Numbered from the stretch's first letter, positions 26,170 through 34,955 are shown. The stretch: 64,000 bases of DNA from Pseudoxanthomonas wuyuanensis (GCF_900215535.1 NZ_OCND01000001.1:434001-498000); one strand, 5' to 3'. Notes: a model not told the origin generated them from the sequence alone. Numbers and translations: made by a program.

Positions 26170-26519
26170 CCCAACCCGCGGCACAGAACGTGGGTCAAGG
26201 ACGCGACGATGCCCCCGCAAAGGGTAGCAAAGATACCTAGAAAAACGTCGAGTGGCATCGTGGCAACGCCAGGGCCAATACCAAGAAGAATTACGTAGAT
26301 CCACCGCGGTTTACCGCAGCGAAGCAGTGCAAAATAGAGGGGTGCACCAACAGCTGCTGTAGGAATAGCTCCAAAGAACAATGTAGATTGAAAGAAGAAC
26401 CTTGCTCCGCCAGTTGGGCCGGTATCAACGGCACCAATCAAGGCCATTCCAGCAGCGACAAGAAGCAGAGACACAGTAGCGGCGATTTGAACAATGAGGA
26501 ACAACCGGAATGTTCGCAT
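26124..26519 (-). CDS. Small membrane protein with an attC-encoded tail, integron cassette
   Basis: The 131-residue product has four predicted helices: LFLIVQIAATVSLLLVAAGM, TLFFGAIPTAAVGAPLYFAL, WIYVILLGIGPGVATMPLDV and VFLGIFATLCGGIVASLTHV. No family recognised. The last 15 residues, GPNNSFKPKPLRGSA, are read from the attC itself, a tail seen repeatedly on cassette proteins. The ATG at 26519 lies 5 bases from the attC at 26524, so the ribosome-binding region is partly supplied by the upstream site. Confidence 0.7.
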   Translation of the reverse strand: MRTFRLFLIVQIAATVSLLLVAAGMALIGAVDTGPTGGARFFFQSTLFFGAIPTAAVGAPLYFALLRCGKPRWIYVILLGIGPGVATMPLDVFLGIFATLCGGIVASLTHVLCRGLGPNNSFKPKPLRGSA

Positions 26520-26523
26520 TGGG

Positions 26524-26613
26524 GCCTAACGCCTGAGTTAAGCCGGCCCGCCCTGGCCAGCTTTCAGATCAAAGCCGTAACGATGCGGGCTCGGCTTGAA
26601 CGAATGGTTAGGT
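26524..26613 (-). repeat. attC site (90-base type)
   Basis: GCCTAAC at 26524 and GTTAGGT at 26607. Almost the same sequence as the attC at 25741, including the same extended centre (ATCAAAGCCGTAACGATGCG). Confidence 0.92.
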
Positions 26614-26913
26614 TGCAACCGAAAGAACCACTGAGACGGCCGATAGTATGGCAGCGAGTGCGCTCAACAGTAGCGGAAGAACGGAATGGGCGCGTCCGGC
26701 GATCTGAGCTTGTGCTCGAACCAGTGAAAATCCAAAGGTTGGGATCCAGGCCGCAGCCGATAGCAAGCCAACCATCAGAATACCGCCCAAATACTCCTCC
26801 CTGTACGGATTCAGCGGAGCTCTGAAGTAATCAATCAGGTACGACACTTGGAGGTACGAGGCATACGCACATGCCGAGGCACCGAGATATAGAAGTGTTG
26901 TACCAACTCTCAT
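26608..26913 (-). CDS. Small membrane protein, integron cassette
   Basis: The 101-residue protein has about three hydrophobic segments: GTTLLYLGASACAYASYLQV, YLGGILMVGLLSAAAWIPTF and LLLSALAAILSAVSVVLSVA. A charged loop (RAPLNPYREE) separates the first two. Its ATG lies 5 bases from the attC core, so AGGTT at the attC edge may act as Shine-Dalgarno sequence. The stop codon TAA is part of the next attC core. No family recognised. Confidence 0.68.
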   Translation of the reverse strand: MRVGTTLLYLGASACAYASYLQVSYLIDYFRAPLNPYREEYLGGILMVGLLSAAAWIPTFGFSLVRAQAQIAGRAHSVLPLLLSALAAILSAVSVVLSVAT

Positions 26914-26917
26914 TGCA

Positions 26918-26977
26918 ACCTAACGCCTGAATTAAGCCGACTTGCGAAGCAAGTTCGGCTTGAATGAATTGTTAGGC
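26918..26977 (-). repeat. attC site of the first cassette (60-base type)
   Basis: ACCTAAC at 26918 and GTTAGGC at 26971 flank inner boxes CCTGAATTAAGCCG and CGGCTTGAATGAATT, with loop stem ACTTGCGAAGCAAGT. It is the best preserved site together with 26110, and the closest to attI. Confidence 0.94.
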
Positions 26978-26992
26978 CCCCCCGGCCCTAGC

Positions 26993-27334
26993 CTATACGG
27001 ACATTGCGACTGAAAAGAAGCCAGAACTCACCCAGACAATAAGGAGCAGAATCACAGCAGGCACGTGCAGATCTTCGTGCAAGGCGCCGATAATCGCCGT
27101 CCCCGCCAACACAGCGGTACAAACCCAGTACATCGTAGATGTGCTTCCCCAGACTAGCAATGTGGTCGGCCCGAGCATAGCGACCTGAAGTATTGATCTT
27201 GCAGGTATCCAGTCTGGTTTGTAGGCGGCGATAAAACTAAGCGCCGCATACGTGGCGATGATGGCGAGAATGACAACAACAGCCACCCATCGAGCTATGC
27301 TCGTAGCGCTACTTCTTTCTGCATCTACCACCAT
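26993..27334 (-). CDS. First-cassette small membrane protein
   Basis: The start at 27334 (113 residues, MVVDAERSSATS) is preferred because GGAG lies about 6 bases upstream and because the cassette begins at about 27349. A longer frame from 27418 would run across attI. Four helices: WVAVVVILAIIATYAALSFI, ILQVAMLGPTTLLVWG, MYWVCTAVLAGTAIIGAL and PAVILLLIVWVSSGFFSV. No family recognised. As the attI-proximal gene it should be the best expressed cassette if a Pc promoter is active. Confidence 0.7.
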   Translation of the reverse strand: MVVDAERSSATSIARWVAVVVILAIIATYAALSFIAAYKPDWIPARSILQVAMLGPTTLLVWGSTSTMYWVCTAVLAGTAIIGALHEDLHVPAVILLLIVWVSSGFFSVAMSV

Positions 27335-27348
27335 AGCAATACTCCGGG

Positions 27349-27453
27349 GCCTAACAACTATTCGACCCCTCAAATGGGGCGTTGCGCGGAGTATGGGGTA
27401 GTTTTCGGACAAATCCAATCAGAAGATTCCTACCTGTAAACAAGGGGTTAGGC
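27349..27453 (-). repeat. attI recombination site of the integron
   Basis: The core GTTAGGC (minus strand; GCCTAAC at 27349-27355) marks the junction with the first cassette, 160 bases before intI. A mirrored core, GTTAGGC on the plus strand, stands at 27447-27453. The small stem CCCC-TCAAAT-GGGG is at 27367. The interior does not match the attC hairpins of the array, so attI is the better call. Confidence 0.7.
27390..27418 (-). promoter_or_regulatory. Candidate cassette promoter Pc
   Basis: On the minus strand TTGGAT (27418-27413), a 17-base spacer and CATACT (27395-27390) point into the array from within the attI region, about 40 bases before the first cassette boundary. Match to sigma-70 consensus is moderate, and spacing and position fit a Pc promoter. 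Confidence 0.35.
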
Positions 27454-27514
27454 GATAGGCGCGTGGTCGGAGAAAAGGCAAGCTCCATGCGTTATCGGGC
27501 TGAAGTGGGGGCGT

Positions 27515-28516
27515 ATGAAATACGCAGGTGCCAAGGAGGGCGTAACGAACGGGGGAGGGCGCTCGCCCAGGCTGCTGGATCAGGTGCGGGCAGCGGTGCG
27601 GATCCGTCATTACAGCCGGCGTACGGAGCAGGCTTATGTAGCCTGGATAAAGCGCTTTGTGCTGGTCAACGGCAAGCGCCATCCGCGCGAGATGGGCGGG
27701 CGCGAAGTGGAAGCCTTCCTCACCGACCTTGCTATCCGCCACAACGTGGCCGCAGGCACGCAGAACCAGGCCTTGGCGGCATTGCTGTTCCTGTATCGCG
27801 ACGTACTTGGCGTTGAGCTGCCCTGGATGTCGGACATGGTGCGGGCCAAGCGGCCGCGGCGAATTCCTGCGGTGCTCGCGCGCGAAGAGGTGGTGCGGCT
27901 GCTGGCCGTGCTGGACGGGCAGGCCTGGTTGATGGCGGCCTTGCTGTACGGCACTGGCATGCGTCTGATGGAATGCGTACGGCTGCGGGTGAAGGACGTG
28001 GATTTCGCCCGTAACGAAATCACGGTGCGGGGAGGCAAGGGCGGCAAGGATCGGCGCGTGCCGTTGCCGCGACGGCTGTGCGAATCGCTGCAAGCTGCTG
28101 TGGAGCGGGTACGGGTATTGCATGCGCGCGATCTGGCCAACGGCGCGGGCGAGGTGTGGCTGCCGCATGCATTGGCGCGCAAGTACCCTGGCGCCGCCCG
28201 TGAGCCCGGCTGGCAGTACTTGTTTCCAGCACAGAACCTGTCGCGCGATCCGCGCAGCGGGCGGCAGCGGCGCCACCATGTGGACGAAAGCGTGCTGCAA
28301 CGTGCCATCAAGCGTGCGCGGGAGCAGGCGGGTATCGAGAAAGCGGCGAGCTGCCATACCCTGCGCCATTCCTTCGCCACCCATTTGCTGGAATCGGGAT
28401 CGGACATCCGCACCGTGCAGGAGCTGTTGGGTCACAAGGATATTTCCACCACCCAGATCTATACGCATGTGCTGAACCGCGGCGCTGGCGGCGTGCTGAG
28501 TCCGCTGGATCGTTGA
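27515..28516 (+). CDS. intI: Integron integrase (tyrosine recombinase IntI), apparently intact
   Basis: A 333-residue tyrosine recombinase with an N-terminal SAM-like domain ([20 protein letters not shown]) and a complete catalytic set: R150 in [17 protein letters not shown]281 and R284 in [12 protein letters not shown]307 in [10 protein letters not shown]316 in QIYTHVL. The IntI-specific insertion ([19 protein letters not shown], residues 216-234) separates it from XerC/D. Numbering runs four ahead of IntI1 as I recall it. No frameshift or stop is seen, although intI genes of Xanthomonas are often broken. IntI excises cassettes at attC and inserts them at attI. The stop codon lies one base before the comEC start. 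Confidence 0.95.
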   Translation: MKYAGAKEGVTNGGGRSPRLLDQVRAAVRIRHYSRRTEQAYVAWIKRFVLVNGKRHPREMGGREVEAFLTDLAIRHNVAAGTQNQALAALLFLYRDVLGVELPWMSDMVRAKRPRRIPAVLAREEVVRLLAVLDGQAWLMAALLYGTGMRLMECVRLRVKDVDFARNEITVRGGKGGKDRRVPLPRRLCESLQAAVERVRVLHARDLANGAGEVWLPHALARKYPGAAREPGWQYLFPAQNLSRDPRSGRQRRHHVDESVLQRAIKRAREQAGIEKAASCHTLRHSFATHLLESGSDIRTVQELLGHKDISTTQIYTHVLNRGAGGVLSPLDR

Positions 28517-28517
28517 C

Positions 28518-30845
28518 ATGGGAAATGCCGTAGTTCGGTCGGCACCGTCTCGTCTGGGCATTGCCACGGCGGCGGCAACGCTGGCAGGAGTTGGCGCGTG
28601 CCTGTGCCTGCCGGCATTGGCGCCCTGGCCGGTCATTGTTGTCTGTCTGTTGCTGGGCGTGGGGATCTGGGCGCGTGGGCGCAGGGCTTATCTGTTGGGG
28701 CCGGTCCTGTTCGGATTCGGCTGGGCCAGCCTTCACGCGTCCTGGGGACTGTCGGCGCAACTGCCTGTGGCGATGGAACAGGCCGAACTGTCGGTGGAAG
28801 GACGCATTGTCGGTCTTCCGGAAATGGAGGTGCGGCGTACCCGTTTCCGTTTTCGCGTCGACGACAGCCCGACGCAGCCGCAAGCGCTGCGCGGCCGGCT
28901 GCTGCAGTTGTCGTGGTACGACGATTTTGGCGCCACCGAGCCAGGGCCGCGCAAGCACCTGCAGGCCGGCGCGCGCTGGCGAATGACGGTAAAACTGCGT
29001 GCACCGCGTGGGCTGATCAATCCCGGCGGCTTCGACAGCGAGCGCCATGCGTTGGCGCAACGCATCAGCGCCACCGGCTATCTGCGCCAGCCGCAGACGG
29101 CCCGGCGACTGGCCGGGCCGGTCGGTATCGATGCCTGGCGCGAGGCGATGTCCGCACGCATCCAGGCGTCGGCGCCGGCATCTTCTTCGCGCTACGTGCG
29201 GGCACTGGCGTTGGGCGATACCAGAGCGCTGGATGACCGCGACTGGGAAATTCTGCGCGCCAGCGGCTTGACCCATCTGATTGCCATTTCCGGGTTCCAT
29301 GTCGGGCTGGTGTCGGGATTCTTCGCCTTGCTGGGCGCCGGCATCTGGCGATTGTTCCCTCACTGGTCGCGCCGCATGCCGCGGCCGCAGGTGGCAGGGT
29401 TGGCGGCTTTGCTGGGCGCTTGCGGCTATGCCGCGGTGGCCGGGTTCGCGTTGCCTACCGTGCGCACGGTCTTGATGATTGCCGTGGTGGTGGCGGCACG
29501 CCTGTGGCGCAGGCCGGTGCGGGTGGCAGACGCCTTGGCGCTGGCGATGACGGCGGTACTGCTGTTCGACCCGCTGTCGGTGCTGGTGGCCGGTTTCTGG
29601 TTGAGCTTTGCCGGGGTCGCCTGGCTGGTCTGGTGCCTGCCGCAGCAGACTTCGGTTTGGAAGGGGTTCCTGTCGGCGCAGGGCGTGGCCACGCTGGGGT
29701 TGCTGCCGCTGACGGTCATCCTGTTCGATCAGGCGTCGCTGGCGGGACCGTTCGCGAATCTGCTGGCGATTCCGTGGTGGAGTCTGGTGGTGGTGCCGTT
29801 GTCGTTGATTGGCACTGCGCTGGAAGCGCTGCGGCCGGGCTGGGGCGACTGGGCCTGGCAGGCGGCGGCCTGGTGTTTCGACCTGGCCTGGCCGGTCTTT
29901 GTCTGGCTGGCCGAAAGCCGCTTCGCCTTGTGGTGGTTGCCGGAATCGCGCTGGTTTGCGCTGCCGCTGGCGATGCTGGGGGCGTTCTGGCTGCTGCTGC
30001 CGCGTGGAGTGCCCGGCAAGGCGCTGGCGGCGCTGCTTTGGCTGCCGTTGCTGTGGCCGGATAGGGAGTTGCCGGCGCAGGGAGAGGCGGAACTGGTGAT
30101 GGTGGATGTGGGGCAGGGTCTTGCGGTGCTGGTGCGCACGGCCAGTCATGCGTTGCTGTACGACGCCGGCCCGGCCGTGCGCGACGGTTTCGATGCCGGG
30201 GAACGCGCGGTGGTCCCTGCGCTGCGCGCCCTAGGCGTGCCGCGGTTGGATCGGGTGGTAGTCAGCCACGGCGACCAGGACCATGCCGGCGGTGTGGAGG
30301 CGGTACTGAGCGTCGTGCCCGCTGGCGAGGTTCTGGCGCCGGCCGGGTCGCCGACGCCGGCGGATGCGGCCTGCCAATCCGGGCAGTCCTGGCAATGGGA
30401 TGGCGTGCGCTTTCGTTTCCTGCATCCGACCGCGCACTTCCCGTACCTGCGCAACGAGGCCAGTTGCGTGCTGCGGGTCGAAACCCGGCATGGCACGGTC
30501 CTGCTGACCGGCGACATCGGCGAGGTGGTGGAGCGCGAACTGGTGCGGCGGGACCCGGCGGCGGTGCGCGCGCAGGTGGTCCTGGCGCCGCACCACGGCA
30601 GTGCCGGCTCCTCCGATCCGGCGTTCGTCGCCGCCAGCGGCGCCCGGCTGGTGCTGTTCTCCAGTGGTTATGGCAACCGGTTCGGGCATCCCAGGAGCGA
30701 GGTGATCGAGCGTTGGCGGGATGCCGGTGCCGAGGTGCTGGTGACCGAATCCAGCGGCGCGGTGCGGGTCTGGCTGGGTGCGGACGGCCTGCAACTGCGT
30801 GAACGTCGTCACGACCGGCGCCGGTTATGGCGGGCAACGCGGTGA
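28518..30845 (+). CDS. comEC: ComEC/Rec2 DNA-uptake channel
   Basis: A 775-residue inner-membrane protein with the three ComEC parts. These are an N-terminal OB-like DUF4131 domain (about 60-190), the competence membrane domain (about 220-500, with HLIAISGFHVGLVSGFFAL and PTVRTVLMIAVVVAARL), and a C-terminal metallo-beta-lactamase domain (VDVGQGLAVLVRT, then SHGDQDHAGG as the HxDxDH motif). It imports single-stranded DNA during natural transformation. The ATG follows intI after one base, so it may depend on transcription and translation through intI. exbB starts about 230 bases downstream. Confidence 0.93.
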   Translation: MGNAVVRSAPSRLGIATAAATLAGVGACLCLPALAPWPVIVVCLLLGVGIWARGRRAYLLGPVLFGFGWASLHASWGLSAQLPVAMEQAELSVEGRIVGLPEMEVRRTRFRFRVDDSPTQPQALRGRLLQLSWYDDFGATEPGPRKHLQAGARWRMTVKLRAPRGLINPGGFDSERHALAQRISATGYLRQPQTARRLAGPVGIDAWREAMSARIQASAPASSSRYVRALALGDTRALDDRDWEILRASGLTHLIAISGFHVGLVSGFFALLGAGIWRLFPHWSRRMPRPQVAGLAALLGACGYAAVAGFALPTVRTVLMIAVVVAARLWRRPVRVADALALAMTAVLLFDPLSVLVAGFWLSFAGVAWLVWCLPQQTSVWKGFLSAQGVATLGLLPLTVILFDQASLAGPFANLLAIPWWSLVVVPLSLIGTALEALRPGWGDWAWQAAAWCFDLAWPVFVWLAESRFALWWLPESRWFALPLAMLGAFWLLLPRGVPGKALAALLWLPLLWPDRELPAQGEAELVMVDVGQGLAVLVRTASHALLYDAGPAVRDGFDAGERAVVPALRALGVPRLDRVVVSHGDQDHAGGVEAVLSVVPAGEVLAPAGSPTPADAACQSGQSWQWDGVRFRFLHPTAHFPYLRNEASCVLRVETRHGTVLLTGDIGEVVERELVRRDPAAVRAQVVLAPHHGSAGSSDPAFVAASGARLVLFSSGYGNRFGHPRSEVIERWRDAGAEVLVTESSGAVRVWLGADGLQLRERRHDRRRLWRATR

Positions 30846-31074
30846 GGCGGCAGCGTTCTTGAGGGCGGTGCGCAGAACGACCGTTGCCGGGGCAACGTCC
30901 GGCGTTGTTGACCGGGTGGCCTGGCCGGCGCTGCCCTGTTCATTGTGTTCCGTTTCTCCTGCGACCGGCACGCCGCCGCTGGCGCTGCGTCTTTGCCGCC
31001 GATAACACCCTTCGGGCGCCTGGGCTATCCTATCGGCCATTGAGCGAACGGCCGCAGGGGCTGGAGGACTGAAC

Positions 31075-31734
31075 GTGCTGGAATTGGTCAAGGCCGGTGG
31101 TTGGCCGATGATCCCGTTGTTGCTGCTGGCGGTGCTGGCGGCGGCCATCGTGGTTGAACGTTTCTGGACCTTGCGCCGCAAGGAAGTCCTGCCGCCCGGA
31201 TTGGGCCAGGAAGTGCGTACCTGGGCCACGCGCGGGCAGTTGGAGCCGGCCCATATCGAATCGCTGCGCCGCACCTCGCCGCTGGGCGAACTGCTGGCGG
31301 CTGCGCTGGATGTGCGCAACCGGCCGCGCGATCAGATCCGCGAACGCATCGAAGACAGCGGCCGGCATGTGGTGCACCGGATGGAGAAATTCCTCAACAC
31401 GCTGGGCAGCATTGCCTCGGCCGGTCCGCTGCTGGGCCTGCTGGGCACTGTGGTCGGCATGATCCAGATGTTCCTGGGCATCCTGGACAGCGGCGTGGGC
31501 GATGTGAACCAGTTGGCCGGCGGTATCGGCAAGGCGCTGGTCTGCGCGGCGGCGGGCATGATCGTCGCCATTCCGGCATTGATGTTCCACCGCTATTTCC
31601 GCGGCCGCATCGCCGATTACGTCATCGAGATGGAAAAGGAAGCCACCGCGCTGGTCGATGCGCTGGAAGCGCGCCACCCGCGTCCGGCCGTGCGTCCGGT
31701 GGCCGCGCCGGCCGCCGCCACGGCCGGTGCCTGA
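31075..31734 (+). CDS. exbB: MotA/TolQ/ExbB proton channel family protein
   Basis: A 219-residue inner-membrane protein with three helices (GWPMIPLLLLAVLAAAIVVE, GPLLGLLGTVVGMIQMFLGI, ALVCAAAGMIVAIPALMFHR) and the conserved G-P-L-L-G-L-L-G-T-V-x-G-M motif. With ExbD it uses the proton gradient to energise outer-membrane processes. The gene has GGAGG 9 bases before an ATG/GTG start region; GTG at 31075 is the reading used. It is 9 bases upstream of exbD and part of the lipid A gene run. Confidence 0.88.
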   Translation: MLELVKAGGWPMIPLLLLAVLAAAIVVERFWTLRRKEVLPPGLGQEVRTWATRGQLEPAHIESLRRTSPLGELLAAALDVRNRPRDQIRERIEDSGRHVVHRMEKFLNTLGSIASAGPLLGLLGTVVGMIQMFLGILDSGVGDVNQLAGGIGKALVCAAAGMIVAIPALMFHRYFRGRIADYVIEMEKEATALVDALEARHPRPAVRPVAAPAAATAGA

Positions 31735-31743
31735 GTCTTTCCG

Positions 31744-32166
31744 ATGCGGATACGCGACGACCGTGCCCATGAGGAACCGGAGATCAATCTGGTTCCGCTG
31801 ATCGATGTGATTCTGGTGCTGATCATCTTCTTCGTGATTACCACCACTTTCGACTCCCGCTCCATGCTGCAGCTGCAACTGCCCAGCGCCACCGGCGAAC
31901 CGGTGGCCGCGCAGACCAAGGCGCTGAGCCTGCTGGTCAATGCCGATGGCCGCTACTTCGTCGATGAGCGCGAGGTGCTGCGCACCGACATCGACGCCCT
32001 GAAGCAGACCCTGTCGCAGGTGGCGGGCGAAGACCGCGAACGCCCGGTGCTGCTGCGCGCCGATGCGCGTACGCCGCACCAGGCGGTGGTGACCGCGCTG
32101 GATGCGCTGGGCCAGTTGGGTTTCCGCAAGGTCTCCATCGCCACTGCGCCCGAGGCCCGTCCTTGA
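31744..32166 (+). CDS. exbD: ExbD/TolR family protein
   Basis: A 140-residue protein with a short cytosolic start, one membrane helix (LVPLIDVILVLIIFFVITTT) carrying the essential Asp21, and a periplasmic domain ending in ALDALGQLGFRKVSIAT, typical of ExbD/TolR. It pairs with the ExbB protein encoded just upstream. Its stop codon overlaps the msbA start (TTGA, 32163-32166). Confidence 0.88.
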   Translation: MRIRDDRAHEEPEINLVPLIDVILVLIIFFVITTTFDSRSMLQLQLPSATGEPVAAQTKALSLLVNADGRYFVDEREVLRTDIDALKQTLSQVAGEDRERPVLLRADARTPHQAVVTALDALGQLGFRKVSIATAPEARP

Positions 32167-33911
32167 GTGCGGCGCAGCAGCCGGTCTGGCCGGTCTACCG
32201 CCGCCTGCTGGGCTATACACGGCGCTATTGGCCATATCTGCTGATCGCCATCGTCGGCATGCTGATCGAGGCCGGTGCCGGCGTCGCGTTCGCCCGGTTG
32301 ATGGAACCGCTGACCAACAACTTCGTCAGTCCGCAGCCGGACATGGCCTGGAAGCTGCCGTTGACCATCGTTGGGCTGTTCGTGCTGCGCAGCACGGCCA
32401 CCTTCGCTACCGACTACGGCATGGCCCGTACCGGCCGCAGCGTGGTGCGCGATCTGCGCGAACAGGTGCTGGCCAAGTACCTGCGGCTGCCGTCCACCCA
32501 TTTCGATACCGAATCGACCCCGGTGATGGTCAGCCGGCTCAACTACGACACCGAGCAGGTCACCGAGGCCAGCGCCAATGCGCTGAAGACGCTGGTGACC
32601 GATGGCCTGACCATCTCCGGCCTGCTGGGCCTGATGCTGTATACCAGCGCCAAGGTCACCCTGGCGATGCTGCTGATTACGCCCCTGATCGGTGTGATCG
32701 TCTGGTACGTGGGCAAGCGCTACCGGCGCATCAGCGGCGGCATCCAGGACAGCATGGGGCAGATGGCGCAGGCCGCCGAGCAATCCCTGGCCGCCCAGCA
32801 GGAGGTCAAGGTGCACGGCGCGCAGGCGCTGGAGACCTCGCGTTACGCGGGGCTGGCCAACCGGATTCTGGGTTTGAACATGAAGGTCGAGGCGACCCGC
32901 GCCGGGGCCTCGGCAATGGTTCAGTTGCTGGCCGCGATCGCGCTGGCGGTGATCGTGGCGGTCGCAGCCCGCGAGGCGCTGGCAGGGCGCTTGGACGCGG
33001 GCCAGTTCATCATGCTGATGACGTCAATGATGGCGATTATCCCGTCGCTGCGCCGGGTCACCAGCGTGCAGACCTCGATATCGCGCGGCATGGCCGCCTC
33101 CGAGCGGCTGTTCTCGATTCTTGATGCGCCCGAGGAACGCGATGCCGGCCAGGTCAGCGTCGAGCGCACCCGCGGCGAGCTGGTGTTCGAGCACGTCAGC
33201 CTGCGCTACCGCGATCACGACAAGCTGGCGCTGGACGATGTCAGCTTCACCGCGCGGCCGGGCACGGTAACGGCCATCGTCGGGCGTTCGGGCAGCGGCA
33301 AGACCAGCCTGGTGCGGCTGGTGCCGCGCTTCTACGAGGCCGACGGCGGCCGTATCACCCTGGACGGGGTGCCGCTGCAGGACTACCGGCTGGCCGATTT
33401 GCGCCGCCAGATCGCGCTGGTCGGGCAGAAGGTGATGCTGTTCGACGAAAGCATCGCCCAGAACATCGCCTATGGCGCGCAGGCCGATGCCGCGCGCATC
33501 CGCTCGGCCGCAGAAGCGGCCAACGCCTGGGAATTCATCGAGCGCCTGCCGCTGCAGCTGGACACCCGCGTCGGCGAAAACGGCGCGCTGCTGTCCGGCG
33601 GCCAGCGCCAGCGCCTGGCCATCGCCCGCGCGATCCTGCGCGATGCCCCCATCCTGATCCTGGACGAGGCCACCGCCGCGCTGGACAACGAATCCGAGAG
33701 GCTGGTGCAGAACGCCCTGCAGAAGCTGATGCCCGACCGTACCACGCTGGTCATCGCGCACCGGCTGTCGACCATCGAACATGCCGACCAGGTGCTGGTG
33801 CTGGATCACGGCCGTCTGGTCGAACAGGGCACCCACGCCGAACTGCTGGCGCGCGGCGGCCTGTACGCGCATCTGCACCAGATGCAGTTCCGCGAAGGCG
33901 AGGCCGGGTGA
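32163..33911 (+). CDS. msbA: Lipid A export ATP-binding/permease protein MsbA
   Basis: A 582-residue half-transporter with six helices in the first 320 residues and a C-terminal ATPase: Walker [11 protein letters not shown], signature [16 protein letters not shown], Walker [13 protein letters not shown] and the switch His in [10 protein letters not shown]. It flips core-lipid A across the inner membrane. The start is a TTG that overlaps the exbD stop by 4 bases; no better ATG exists nearby. The stop overlaps the lpxK start. The msbA-lpxK pairing is conserved in gammaproteobacteria. Confidence 0.92.
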   Translation: MSAAQQPVWPVYRRLLGYTRRYWPYLLIAIVGMLIEAGAGVAFARLMEPLTNNFVSPQPDMAWKLPLTIVGLFVLRSTATFATDYGMARTGRSVVRDLREQVLAKYLRLPSTHFDTESTPVMVSRLNYDTEQVTEASANALKTLVTDGLTISGLLGLMLYTSAKVTLAMLLITPLIGVIVWYVGKRYRRISGGIQDSMGQMAQAAEQSLAAQQEVKVHGAQALETSRYAGLANRILGLNMKVEATRAGASAMVQLLAAIALAVIVAVAAREALAGRLDAGQFIMLMTSMMAIIPSLRRVTSVQTSISRGMAASERLFSILDAPEERDAGQVSVERTRGELVFEHVSLRYRDHDKLALDDVSFTARPGTVTAIVGRSGSGKTSLVRLVPRFYEADGGRITLDGVPLQDYRLADLRRQIALVGQKVMLFDESIAQNIAYGAQADAARIRSAAEAANAWEFIERLPLQLDTRVGENGALLSGGQRQRLAIARAILRDAPILILDEATAALDNESERLVQNALQKLMPDRTTLVIAHRLSTIEHADQVLVLDHGRLVEQGTHAELLARGGLYAHLHQMQFREGEAG

Positions 33912-34912
33912 GCAAGAACGCCAGCAAGACCCCGGGCTACTGGTTCGGGGAGCAGGCCGTGCCGTTGCCGGCGCGCGCGCTTTCCCGGCTGTACGGCGCG
34001 CTGGTGGCGCTACGGTTGCGCTTGTACCGCAAGGGCTGGTTGCGCAGCCAGCGTCTGCCGGCGCCGGTCGTCGTGGTCGGCAATGTCAGCGTCGGCGGTA
34101 CCGGCAAGACGCCGCTGACCATCGCGCTGGTGCAGCGCCTGCGCCAGGCCGGCTTCAAGCCGGGCGTGGCCAGCCGCGGCTATGGCCGTCGCGATCCCAA
34201 GCAGGCGCGCTGGGTGGACGCGGCTACGGCGCCGGCCGATGGCGGCGACGAACCGGTATTGATCGCGCGCCAGACCGGATTGCGCGTGCGTGTCGACCGC
34301 GACCGCAACGCGGCCGCGCGCGAACTGATCGCCGCCGGTTGCGATGTCATCGTCTGCGACGACGGTCTGCAGCATTACCGGTTGCAGCGCGATATCGAAA
34401 TCGAGGTCATCGACGGCCAGCGCCGTTATGGCAATGGCCGGCTGCTGCCTGCCGGGCCGCTGCGCGAACCGCCCGAACGCGGCCGCGACTGCGATTTCCG
34501 GGTGGTCAACGGCGGCGAGGCCGGCTTTGGCGAATGGCCGATGCGGCTGCACAGCGAGGGCGCGCTGCCGCTGCGCGGCGGCCGTCCGCGGCCGTTGTCG
34601 TCCTTCGCCGGGCAGCGCGTGCATGCCATCGCCGGCATCGGCAACCCGCAGCGCTTTTTCGACATGCTGCGCGGCTACGGCATCGGCGTGGTGCCGCACG
34701 CCTTTGGCGATCACCACGTCTACGCGGAAGCGGATTTTTCCTTCGGCAGCGAACTGCCGGTGCTGATGACCGAGAAGGACGCGGTCAAGTGCGCCGCGTT
34801 CGCCGACGACTGGTTCTACAGCGTGCCGGTCAGCGCGCAGCTGCCGGAGGCGTTCTGGGTCGCCTTGCTGGATCGATTGAGCGTGCTGGCCAGGCCCGCC
34901 GCGGCGGATTGA
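33908..34912 (+). CDS. lpxK: Tetraacyldisaccharide 4'-kinase
   Basis: The 334-residue membrane-associated kinase phosphorylates the 4' position of the lipid A precursor. The P-loop [14 protein letters not shown], then [10 protein letters not shown], the block [20 protein letters not shown] and [10 protein letters not shown] are all LpxK signatures. The GTG start overlaps the msbA stop (GTGA). In relatives it is followed by a Trm112-like gene and kdsB; here an AraC regulator gene follows after 43 bases. Confidence 0.92.
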   Translation: MSKNASKTPGYWFGEQAVPLPARALSRLYGALVALRLRLYRKGWLRSQRLPAPVVVVGNVSVGGTGKTPLTIALVQRLRQAGFKPGVASRGYGRRDPKQARWVDAATAPADGGDEPVLIARQTGLRVRVDRDRNAAARELIAAGCDVIVCDDGLQHYRLQRDIEIEVIDGQRRYGNGRLLPAGPLREPPERGRDCDFRVVNGGEAGFGEWPMRLHSEGALPLRGGRPRPLSSFAGQRVHAIAGIGNPQRFFDMLRGYGIGVVPHAFGDHHVYAEADFSFGSELPVLMTEKDAVKCAAFADDWFYSVPVSAQLPEAFWVALLDRLSVLARPAAAD

Positions 34913-34955
34913 CGGCGCCCGCTCCGCTTGCGGCCGCGCCGGTGGCCGGTCCAGT

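Larger units (their letters stand above)
22096..28516. mobile_element. Sedentary chromosomal integron: intI, attI and about eleven cassettes
   Basis: A plus-strand integron integrase at 27515 is preceded by an attI-like core at 27349. To its left are about eleven short gene units, all on the minus strand, separated by attC recombination sites whose cores read CCTAACG ... GTTAGGC on the plus strand. Stop codons overlap one attC end and start codons lie just beyond the next, the standard cassette layout. Base composition of several cassettes is far lower in GC than the flanks. The left limit is uncertain because distal attC sites are eroded. Confidence 0.88.

Noticed and set aside
22000-28500. 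CRISPR array
   Set aside because: The regular repeats in this region are attC sites with variable spacing and length around 280-580 bases, not 24-37-base direct repeats with uniform spacers.
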